Assembly (NCBI GenBank): GCA_031291955.1
Contig: JARLIA010000008.1
Span: 1-38,752, forward strand
Source of the DNA: Minisyncoccota bacterium
GTDB taxonomy: Bacteria; Patescibacteriota; Minisyncoccia; Moranbacterales; UBA2206
Direction: 5' to 3'
Length of the DNA stretch: 38,752 nucleotides
Part shown: positions 19,476-26,744 of the stretch, piece by piece
How positions within the stretch are numbered: position 1 is the first letter of the stretch
Layout of the letters: each line of letters starts with the position of its first letter
Program-made: the position numbers and the translations under genes
The notes under the pieces: model-generated
Databases searched by the model: none
The model's input: only the letters and a program-made list of their open reading frames with translations
Told to the model about the DNA's origin: nothing

Positions 19476-19505
19476 AAAAGACAAGCTTTGACGCTTGTCT
19501 TTTTT
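19474..19505. terminator. Bidirectional rho-independent terminator between convergent genes
   Basis: AAAAAAGACAAGC-tttgac-GCTTGTCTTTTTT. Confidence 0.85.
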
Positions 19506-19527
19506 AAAAAACGCAAAAGAAAGAAGA

Positions 19528-19824
19528 TTATTTTTTCTTCTTTTTGGAAACCACTTTCTTGGTTTCGGCTTTGGGTTTTCTGGTGCGTTCCTTTTTCTCG
19601 GAAGTAACCTTTTTCTTTGAAGCGGCTTTTTCGGCCATCTTCTTGAAGCGTTCGACCCGGCCGGTCGTGTCCATCATTTTCTTTTTGCCGGTGTAGAGCG
19701 GATGACAGGCGGAGCAAATTTCCACTTTCATTTCGGCCACGGTCGAGCCCGCCTCGATCACGTTGCCACAGGCGCAAATTATTTTGGCATCAGGATAATA
19801 CTGGGGATGGGTGTTCTTTTTCAT
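19528..19824 (-). CDS. rpmE: Ribosomal protein L31 (bL31) with Lys-rich C-terminal extension
   Basis: [62 protein letters not shown]. Confidence 0.92.
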   Translation of the reverse strand: MKKNTHPQYYPDAKIICACGNVIEAGSTVAEMKVEICSACHPLYTGKKKMMDTTGRVERFKKMAEKAASKKKVTSEKKERTRKPKAETKKVVSKKKKK

Positions 19825-19922
19825 AGATATTAATAGGTTTGTTAACCAATAAACACTAGCATACCCCGGGAAAATTGACAAGAGGGCGCTGGGCTGGTAT
19901 ATTGGATGAGTAACAAAATACA

Positions 19923-20005
19923 TATATTCCAGGGGCTTTTATCCTGTCCCCGCCTTGGCGGGGTAAATTTAAGCCAAATTCCCGAAAGGGGAAAACTGGA
20001 ATATA
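19923..20005 (+). promoter_or_regulatory. Multi-branched structured RNA candidate in the rpsB 5' leader
   Basis: 10-bp outer stem TATATTCCAG/CTGGAATATA enclosing GGCTT/AAGCC, CCCCGCCttGGCGGGG and a GAAA-capped TTCCC/GGGAA hairpin. Confidence 0.55.
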
Positions 20006-20053
20006 GAAGCTTTCCGCCATCGAGGCGGAGAGATAATAATTAAGGAAAAAACA

Positions 20054-20890
20054 ATGGAAAAAGTAAACACCGGATCAGCCGCGGCTGATCAAAAAAAGCC
20101 GGCCCAAAGTCAAACTTTGGACCATTTCGCCGATTTTGATTTCGGCAAGCTGGAAATCAATGTCGAGGCGATGTTTAAAAGTGGGGTCCATTTCGGCCAT
20201 CACAAATCGCGCCGGAATCCCAAAATGGACGAGTATATTTTCACTACCAAAAACGGAGTGAACATATTGAATTTGGAAAAGACGGCTGAGAAACTGAAAG
20301 AAGCGATTGACTTCATGACTCAAACTGTCGCCGAAGGGAAAGATATTCTTTTTGTCGGCACCAAAAAACAAGCCAAAAGGATCGTCGAGTCGGCCGCTCA
20401 GCGTGCGGAGATGCCATATGTCACCGAGCGTTGGCTGGGCGGAACATTTACCAATTTTCCCATCATCTCGGAGCGGACCCGCTATTTGCGCCAAGGTTTG
20501 GAAAAAATGGCCAAAGGTGAATATGCCAAGTACACCAAATTCGAGCAGATGAAATTTAAAGAAGAATTGGAGCGGTTGGAACGGAAGATGGGCGGCATCA
20601 AGAATATGGAGAAATTGCCCGGCGCCGTTTTCGTAACTTCGACGCTGGAGGACAATTTGGCCATCAAAGAGGCGGCGGTCAAAGATATTCCGGTGATCGC
20701 TCTGGTTGACACCAATTCCAATCCGGAAGGCGTCAGCTATCCTATTCCGGCCAACGAAGATGCTGTGTCGTCACTCAAGCTCATTCTTGGATATATGGTC
20801 AAAGCTGTTCTGGAAGGCAAGGCGAAAAAAGCGGCAACGGTTAAGCTGGAAGCCAAGGAGGAAGTGAAGGTGGAGAATAAGAAAAATTAA
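20054..20890 (+). CDS. rpsB: Ribosomal protein S2 (uS2)
   Basis: MFKSGVHFGHHKSRRNPKMDEYIFTTKNGVNILNLEKTAEKL. Confidence 0.96.
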   Translation: MEKVNTGSAAADQKKPAQSQTLDHFADFDFGKLEINVEAMFKSGVHFGHHKSRRNPKMDEYIFTTKNGVNILNLEKTAEKLKEAIDFMTQTVAEGKDILFVGTKKQAKRIVESAAQRAEMPYVTERWLGGTFTNFPIISERTRYLRQGLEKMAKGEYAKYTKFEQMKFKEELERLERKMGGIKNMEKLPGAVFVTSTLEDNLAIKEAAVKDIPVIALVDTNSNPEGVSYPIPANEDAVSSLKLILGYMVKAVLEGKAKKAATVKLEAKEEVKVENKKN

Positions 20891-20912
20891 GTGACTTAAG
20901 AAACTTAACGAT

Positions 20913-21494
20913 ATGACTCTTGAACAAATAAAAAAATTGCGCGAGCGGACCGGAGCGGGAATTGTGGAAGTCAAAAAAGCCTTGGTGGAAGCGGAGGGAG
21001 ACGAAAACAAAGCCATTGAAATCCTGAAGAAAAAAGGACTAGAGAAAGCGGGAAAGAAATCCGAAAGAACCACCCAAGAAGGCGTTGTAGTAAGCTATAT
21101 TCATTCTAATGGACGGGTGGGCGCTATGGTAAAGCTTTTGTCCGAGACTGATTTCGTGGCCCGGAATGACGAATTTCAGACATTGGCCCGGGATATCGCC
21201 ATGCACATTACCGCCATGAATCCCAAATATATCCGACCGGAAGATGTGGACGCGGATTTGGTTGAAAAAGAAAAGGAAATCTGGGTCGAACAACTCAAAA
21301 GGGATGGCAAGCCGGAAAATATCATGACTAAGATTATTTCCGGCAAAGAGAAGAAATTTCGGGAAGATCTGGCGCTTCTCACCCAAGCCTACGTTAAGAA
21401 TCCGGATCAGACAGTGGATGAGTTGATTAAGACGCATATCGGAAAAATCGGAGAGAATATTCAGGTGGGAGACTTTGCGCGGTTGGAACTGTAA
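20913..21494 (+). CDS. tsf: Elongation factor Ts
   Basis: LRERTGAGIVEVKKALVEAEGDENKAIEILKKKGLEKAGKKSERTTQEGVV. Confidence 0.95.
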   Translation: MTLEQIKKLRERTGAGIVEVKKALVEAEGDENKAIEILKKKGLEKAGKKSERTTQEGVVVSYIHSNGRVGAMVKLLSETDFVARNDEFQTLARDIAMHITAMNPKYIRPEDVDADLVEKEKEIWVEQLKRDGKPENIMTKIISGKEKKFREDLALLTQAYVKNPDQTVDELIKTHIGKIGENIQVGDFARLEL

Positions 21495-21592
21495 TCGCGA
21501 AAGCCGAGCGAAGATAAGCGAATAAGAGCGAACAAAATTAGCAAATTTGCTCCCATTCGTCAAAATTCGCGCTGCCTTAGCGAGTATCGATT

Positions 21593-22369
21593 ATGTCTAA
21601 CGTTTTGGTTTTAATATATCCCTGGGAAAATCCGGGACTGTACACCAGCTCTTTTGAAGTAGAGAAAGGCGATAAGGTTATTGTGCCTTTGGAAAACGGC
21701 AATGAATTGGGAATTGTCGCGGATGTCGATATAGCGGCCAAAGATGAACCGGCGGAAAAAATAGTACGGATCGCAACAGCGCGAGATGTCGAGGCTTATG
21801 AAAAGCATGAAGCTGAAAAAGCGGAATTGCTTGAAGCTTGCCGCGAAGAGATCAAGACTCAAGAATTGCCCATGAAACTGATTGATGCCCGAGGAAGTCT
21901 CGATGGAAAGCAGATAATTTTTGTCTTTACGGCGGACGGTCGGGTGGATTTTCGGGAATTGGTCAAGGTCATGGCCAAAAAGTTTAAGCGGTTGATCCGG
22001 ATGCAACAGATCGGCTCGCGCGACGAGGCTCGGAAGTTGGGCGGCTATGGCATTTGCGGCCGGGAGCTCTGCTGTGTCAAATTTCCCGGCAGCATCCCGA
22101 GCATTACAACCGATATGGCCCGCGTCCAGCAAATCGCGCACCGCGGTACGGAAAGAATCTCCGGCCTTTGCGGACGTCTGATGTGTTGCTTGGCTTACGA
22201 AGCGGAACAATACAAGAAACTTTTGGAAGGCATGCCGGAACTCTATAGCGTTGTAACGACGCCGGAAGGGAAAGCGACCGTCATCGAAATCAACGCGGAA
22301 ACTCAAGAAGTGAAGGTCAAGACGGAAAGTGGCAAGTACGTGGTTTTTAAGAAAGAAGATTTTAGATAA
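21593..22369 (+). CDS. ricT: PSP1 / RicT-like protein
   Basis: GGYGICGRELCCVKFPGSIPSITTDMARVQ...GLCGRLMCCLAYEAEQYKKL. Confidence 0.85.
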   Translation: MSNVLVLIYPWENPGLYTSSFEVEKGDKVIVPLENGNELGIVADVDIAAKDEPAEKIVRIATARDVEAYEKHEAEKAELLEACREEIKTQELPMKLIDARGSLDGKQIIFVFTADGRVDFRELVKVMAKKFKRLIRMQQIGSRDEARKLGGYGICGRELCCVKFPGSIPSITTDMARVQQIAHRGTERISGLCGRLMCCLAYEAEQYKKLLEGMPELYSVVTTPEGKATVIEINAETQEVKVKTESGKYVVFKKEDFR

Positions 22370-22409
22370 ATCGCGAAAGCCCATTCGCGAATTAATATCG
22401 GCGATTATA

Positions 22410-23144
22410 ATGTTATATTCAATCATTCCTCCCATCCTCATTATCCTGTCTCTTATCGGAATCATCCTGTTTCTCATGAAGAAAGCGCCGGAGGCGGCCC
22501 GCCTGGAGGAACAAGATAAGAAGAATGTTTTCAGTCGGGTGAGTTCGGCCGAAGATATTTTGAAAGAATCCGCGCCGGCTTTCATGCCGGGAATGGTTAA
22601 TGATTTGAAACAAAAATTTTCTGCCGTTCCTCAAAAAACAAGCGGGGCTGTCAAAGCGGGTTTTTCCAAATTGTCCGGTGCGGGAAAAATATTTTCCGGC
22701 GTTGGGAAATTGACTAAGAGAAAAAATAATCCGAATCTGGACGGTTTTGAAAAAGAACCGGTTGGCGATGAAAGGTGGAAAGAAAAATTCAGGCTCTATG
22801 AAGAAAAACAAGATGTTCAGACTGAAAACGCGCCATCCGTTCGGGTGGAAATTCCCGCCCGGAAAAATGGAATATCCCGGCCGACCATCAGTTCCGAAAT
22901 AGCGGTTCCATCCAGGATGGTTGTCCAAGGAAGAAAAAAAGAGGCTTTTGAGAATATTCTTATCGACAGAATCGCGGCCAATCCGAAAGACACGGAAGCA
23001 TACGAGAGGCTGGGGGAATATTATATCGAGATCCGGAGCTTGAAAGACGCCAAGGAATGTTTCAAGCAAGTTATAAGGATTGATCCGAAAAACAAGAGTG
23101 TGAAGATGAAAATGCGGAGGTTGGAGCGGATGCTGGGGCGTTGA
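22410..23144 (+). CDS. TM + tetratricopeptide repeat protein
   Basis: N-terminal TM; TPR AYERLGEYYIEIRSLKDAKECFKQVIRIDPKN. Confidence 0.65.
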   Translation: MLYSIIPPILIILSLIGIILFLMKKAPEAARLEEQDKKNVFSRVSSAEDILKESAPAFMPGMVNDLKQKFSAVPQKTSGAVKAGFSKLSGAGKIFSGVGKLTKRKNNPNLDGFEKEPVGDERWKEKFRLYEEKQDVQTENAPSVRVEIPARKNGISRPTISSEIAVPSRMVVQGRKKEAFENILIDRIAANPKDTEAYERLGEYYIEIRSLKDAKECFKQVIRIDPKNKSVKMKMRRLERMLGR

Positions 23145-23146
23145 GC

Positions 23147-23258
23147 CGGCCCGCCAGATTTTCTCGTTTTATTATTTTCCAACAACCATATGATATAGTT
23201 AAGCTTATATAGTTAGTTGTTGTTGAATATGAAATTGGAAAATCAAGCGGGCGGGCCG
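23147..23258. repeat. MITE-like inverted repeat ending in the first nucleotides of the outer tRNA
   Basis: CGGCCCGCC...GGCGGGCCG arms, then ATTTTC/GAAAAT and CAACAAC/GTTGTTG nested inside. Confidence 0.6.
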
Positions 23259-23471
23259 ACTTAGCTCAGTGGTAGACCTTGCCCGCAATGCTTCGCATAG
23301 CGATGCAGGCGGGGCAACGCTTTTGCCCGCCCGCCTTGACATGCCGGCTTAGCTCAGTGGTAGAGCAACGCTTTTGTAAAGCGAAGGTCGTCAGTTCAAA
23401 TCTGACAGCCGGCTCAAGGCATGTCGGGCGCGGTAAAGCGAAGGTCGTCGGTTCAAATCCGACAGTCGGCT
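23255..23471 (+). pseudogene. tRNA-Thr(TGT) split in three collinear segments (23255-23276, 23314-23325, 23434-23471) surrounding another tRNA gene
   Basis: The segments sum to 72 nt, the length of the inner tRNA; acceptor GCCGACT/AGTCGGC and T-stem GTCGG/CCGAC pair with each other and differ from the inner copy. Confidence 0.75.
23343..23414 (+). tRNA. tRNA-Thr(TGT), complete, inside the split tRNA-Thr
   Basis: Acceptor GCCGGCT/AGCCGGC, anticodon loop TTTGTAA, T-arm GTCAGTTCAAATCTGAC. Confidence 0.93.
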
Positions 23472-23570
23472 CAAAGAGCATATTAGCATGTCAACATATT
23501 AATATATTAGCAAACGGTATTTTCTGTTAATATGCCAATATGCTGGCATGTTAAAATGAAAATGAATATT

Positions 23571-23653
23571 GGGTCGGTGGCAGAGTGGTCAAATGCATCA
23601 GACTGTAAATCTGACGCCGCAAGGCTTCGGGGGTTCGACTCCCTCCCGGCCCA
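23571..23653 (+). tRNA. tRNA-Tyr(GTA)
   Basis: Class II tRNA; CAGA-CTGTAAA-TCTG anticodon arm; GGGGGTTCGACTCCCTC T-arm. Confidence 0.92.
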
Positions 23654-23693
23654 CAAGGAATTTCAAATCAAGAGATTTGTTAATTGACAATTT

Positions 23694-23966
23694 GCCGTTG
23701 TAGCTCAGTTGGTAGAGCATTTCCATGGTAGATACACTGCCCGCTTTTTGGGAAACTGAAAGGCGAAGCCCGAATAACGGTTAAAGGCCTGGCACAAGGT
23801 TAAGACCGTGGCCCTATTTTGCATGAGGGCCCGAACGACTGACAAGGGGAGCTAAGTCCCGCTCGGCGGGATATGTTCAAGATACAGTCTAATCCTCTAA
23901 TAAGTGCTGAATAAATAGAGGTATAAATGAAGGAAAAGGTCTCCGGTTCAAGCCCGGACAACGGCT
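23694..23966 (+). tRNA. tRNA-Thr(GGT) interrupted by a group I-like intron (exons 23694-23729 and 23930-23966)
   Basis: Acceptor GCCGTTG/CAACGGC, anticodon stem TTTCC/GGAAA, T-arm TCCGGTTCAAGCCCGGA; exons sum to 73 nt. Confidence 0.88.
23730..23929 (+). ncRNA. Group I self-splicing intron (~200 nt, no ORF)
   Basis: 5' exon ends in U, intron ends in G; P1 GGUAG/CUGCC with U.G at the splice site; P7 GACUG (23837-23841)/CAGUC (23885-23889) in AAGAUACAGUCUAAU. Confidence 0.8.
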
Positions 23967-24002
23967 CAGTAACACATAATACGTAACACGTAACATAATT
24001 TT

Positions 24003-24158
24003 ATGGCACGCGAAAATTTGGCAAAGATGAAATGCGAGACTTGCAAGACGACCAACTATTTCACTTCGAGAAACAAGAAGAAGCTGAAAGAAAAGCTGGA
24101 GATGAAAAAACATTGTCCGAAATGCAAGACGCACACGTCGCACAAGGAAGTTAAATAG
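24003..24158 (+). CDS. rpmG: Ribosomal protein L33 (bL33)
   Basis: My translation: MARENLAKMKCETCKTTNYFTSRNKKKLKEKLEMKKHCPKCKTHTSHKEVK*; not in supplied track. Confidence 0.93.
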   Translation: MARENLAKMKCETCKTTNYFTSRNKKKLKEKLEMKKHCPKCKTHTSHKEVK

Positions 24159-24160
24159 AG

Positions 24161-25870
24161 TTAGTTATTGAAGTGAGACAAGGGGTTTCCCTCGCGACTT
24201 CTAGCGGGCTTTGCTCGCCGAAGGTCGCTATGGCGACCGAAGGCGGGTGTCGTATAGTGGCAATACGTCGGTCTCCAAAACCGATAACGGGGGTTCGATT
24301 CCCTCCACCCGTGCATGACAGAAGCAGTCTCCTTGACGGAGGCTGTTTTAGTTTCAAACAAAGCAATATTCAGAGTTCGAAGCTTGCCTTTTTGTGCTGT
24401 TTCAACCTTTGCGCTTTCTATGATCCAGCTGAAAGGCTCGGCAAGCGTAAAAGACTGTATTTTCTTGTCTTTTATAGAGATGTTCGAAGATATGATTGAG
24501 ACAATTTCTTTCTTGGTTTCCAAGTCGCCATTTATGAATAATTTGTTGGCACTTTTTATGAAGAGCGAGGCTTGCTCAATCTTCTCAAAAACATTGCAGA
24601 AATTATCAATGGAACTTCGCAGAATTTCTCCAAGCGTTGCTTCTTCATTGCGAAGCTCTGCTAATTTCTTGTTGTAGATGTCTTGCGGAATAGCATTGTC
24701 GATAAACTTCTCAATCAAAGAATCCTGCCGCGTTTTGTTATTATCCAAAAGCATTTTATTTTTCTTTTCAATATCGCGGGCACTTTCCCATTCTTCTTTG
24801 CTGTTGGCTCGTGCGCCTTCAATCATAATATCAATGGCATTCTCATCGAAGTTAAGTTTTTTGAGATGTTTGTCGATTTCTTTTATTAATTCTTCCTCGC
24901 GCAAATATTTCTGCGAACATTTGCTGGCTCCCTTGGATTTTGTGCAATGATAATAGATATGACCCTTCTGCGTTTCGGCGGTTATTTTCAAACCGCATTC
25001 TCCGCAAGTCAGATGTCCGCGAAAAGGAAAATTATGAATATGCCGCCCGACTATGTGCTGGCGCGGATTAAAAACCTCCTCAACCGTATCAAATAATTGC
25101 TTGGAAACAATCGGCGCGTGCGCGCCTCGATAAACTTGATCATTCCAGCGGAAATAGCCGTAGTAAATCGGATTCTTGAGCATTTTATAAATCCCTCCGC
25201 CATAAACCTTTTTCCCATTGCGCGAACGGAAGCCGTTCGTATAGAGCGTGTCGGCTAATGTCGGCAAGGAATATTTGCCGGTGGCATAGAGCTTGAAAGC
25301 ATCTTTAACATACTGCCAGCGTTTCTTGTCGATGTAGATCTTCTTGGTTTTGTAATCCAATAGATAGCCAACTGGGGGAGTGGCCGGATATTCGCCACGG
25401 CGAATTTTCTCGGCTTGTCCACGCTTCACATTCTTGCTCAAGTCGCGAACATATTGATTGGCCATAGAAAACTCAATGCTGGCCATTACAACATTGTCAG
25501 CGGGATTGTAGTCGCGCTCAAAGGTCTTGATTTGCTGAATCGTGCCTTTTTCCAAAAGCCACTGGACAAGTCCGGCATCCATGGAATTTCTGGCCAGTCG
25601 GTCTATTTTCCAACACAAAATGCCGTCATATTTTCCGCTTTTGAATTTTTCCATCATTTGATTGAAAATCGGACGCCCGGGCTGCTTGGCGGATTTGGAT
25701 TCTTGCAAAATCTCCACAATGTTGAGATTTTCCCTTTTCGCGATTTCTTGCATCTCAAAAATTTGCGATTGAATAGAAAGAGCTTGCCGGTCTTCTGATT
25801 CGGTTGATTTTCTGGCATAAATTACGAAACGCATTTTATTGTTTGTTTTTATCTTTTCCATATTCGACAA
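24161..25870 (-). CDS. Large serine recombinase; last ~51 codons of the integrated ORF are antisense to tRNA-Trp and host DNA
   Basis: RFVIYARKSTESEDRQALSIQSQ; CWKIDRLARNSMDAG; recombinase domain; zinc ribbon LTCGECGLKITAETQKGHIYYHCTKSKGASKC. Confidence 0.92.
   Translation of the reverse strand: MSNMEKIKTNNKMRFVIYARKSTESEDRQALSIQSQIFEMQEIAKRENLNIVEILQESKSAKQPGRPIFNQMMEKFKSGKYDGILCWKIDRLARNSMDAGLVQWLLEKGTIQQIKTFERDYNPADNVVMASIEFSMANQYVRDLSKNVKRGQAEKIRRGEYPATPPVGYLLDYKTKKIYIDKKRWQYVKDAFKLYATGKYSLPTLADTLYTNGFRSRNGKKVYGGGIYKMLKNPIYYGYFRWNDQVYRGAHAPIVSKQLFDTVEEVFNPRQHIVGRHIHNFPFRGHLTCGECGLKITAETQKGHIYYHCTKSKGASKCSQKYLREEELIKEIDKHLKKLNFDENAIDIMIEGARANSKEEWESARDIEKKNKMLLDNNKTRQDSLIEKFIDNAIPQDIYNKKLAELRNEEATLGEILRSSIDNFCNVFEKIEQASLFIKSANKLFINGDLETKKEIVSIISSNISIKDKKIQSFTLAEPFSWIIESAKVETAQKGKLRTLNIALFETKTASVKETASVMHGWRESNPRYRFWRPTYCHYTTPAFGRHSDLRRAKPARSREGNPLSHFNN
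24243..24313 (+). tRNA. tRNA-Trp(CCA), integration target
   Basis: CGGT-CTCCAAA-ACCG anticodon arm; GGGGGTTCGATTCCCTC T-arm; acceptor GCGGGTG/CACCCGT with G.T first pair. Confidence 0.88.
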
Positions 25871-25987
25871 AAATTATAAGAATTATGGTTCCCAAAAATA
25901 ACAATATGGTTGGTAAGTCTGCCGGTGAATCGCTGAGTAATAAGTTTGTGTCCATAATTTTTTGCACAACAAAAGGCGCCACTCGCT

Positions 25988-26085
25988 TGTACACAGATCC
26001 TTACGGACACCGTAGCAAATGACGCCATTTCCCGAAGCGATGCAAAAAGCATCACTTCAGGTGTCCGCGTATTAATCTGTGTACA
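25988..26085. repeat. 98-bp inverted repeat upstream of the recombinase
   Basis: TGTACACAGATccttacgGACACC...GGTGTCcgcgtattaATCTGTGTACA with inner GATGC-AAAAA-GCATC hairpin. Confidence 0.75.
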
Positions 26086-26224
26086 TTTATATATTATCAT
26101 CTTTTTTATCATATTTCCAGCTCTATTTGGTGGCTCGCTTCGCTCGCATTTTATAGCCCTGCCGTCACTCGCTTAGGCTCGTTCCGGCTAATGAAAACCA
26201 AGTTTTTCAATCTTTCCTTTCAAG

Positions 26225-26416
26225 GGTAGTTTTCTCACAACCAAATAATAGAGAAGGCAGAAAGAAACATTGTCATTGGAAAATATTTTATTCAAGGAAG
26301 ATTTGGCAGACTGGAACTTTCGCGGCGAAAGTATCCAGACAGCCAAATATCAAATCATAATTTTCCAACGCCACTGTTTCATCCTGCACATTCTGAAAGG
26401 TTGTGAGAAAACTGCC
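26225..26416. repeat. ~190-nt long imperfect hairpin
   Basis: Nested paired arms: AGTTTTCTCACAACC/GGTTGTGAGAAAACT; GAAACA..TTGGAAAAT/ATTTTCCAA..TGTTTC; ATTTGGC/GCCAAAT; CTGGA/TCCAG; ACTTTCGC/GCGAAAGT. Confidence 0.75.
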
Positions 26417-26492
26417 TTTATAGAAACGAAAACCTCAGCGGTTATTCTTTTCATTCTTTCCCCGTAAGGAAGGAAAAATCCAAGAGCAAGGG

Positions 26493-26550
26493 GATGAGAA
26501 AATGCCTCTAATTGAAAAGCTCAAGGCTGTGGGATTGGCATTTTCTCACC
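26493..26550. repeat. Hairpin GATGAGAAAATGCC...GGCATTTTCTCACC
   Basis: 13 of 14 bp complementary. Confidence 0.75.
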
Positions 26551-26552
26551 CT

Positions 26553-26662
26553 CGCACAACGCGACGTTTTGCGACGCTCCTCTTGTTTGTTGCAAAAACT
26601 GCAGTCCAAGCTTTCCTTTGTTTTTGACAAACAAGGGGCATCGCAAGAACGCTCGTTGTGCG
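26553..26662. repeat. 110-nt imperfect hairpin with ~37-bp stem
   Basis: CGCACAACG...CGTTTTGCGA...CTTGTTTGT pairs with ACAAACAAG...TCGCAAGAACG...CGTTGTGCG. Confidence 0.7.
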
Positions 26663-26703
26663 ACTCGTGGACTTTTCCACTTTTATATTTCAACCACCCC
26701 CTG

Positions 26704-26725
26704 CCCCCGCCAATCTTGGCGGGGG
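26704..26725. repeat. Palindrome CCCCCGCCAA-TC-TTGGCGGGGG
   Basis: Perfect 10-bp arms; same word family as 19948-19963. Confidence 0.85.
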
Positions 26726-26744
26726 TTCACCTGTGGAGCGCGAA

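Noticed and set aside
23326-23433. Second interruption of the split tRNA-Thr as a self-splicing intron
   Set aside because: No group I or II core; its content is a complete tRNA with flanking inverted repeats.
23266-23530. ORFs 23266-23481(-) and 23279-23530(+)
   Set aside because: They lie across the tRNA cluster; spurious.
24161-24315. Recombinase C-terminus WRESNPRYRFWRPTYCHYTTP as a real domain
   Set aside because: It is the antisense translation of tRNA-Trp; the inferred native tail is encoded at 36800-36895.
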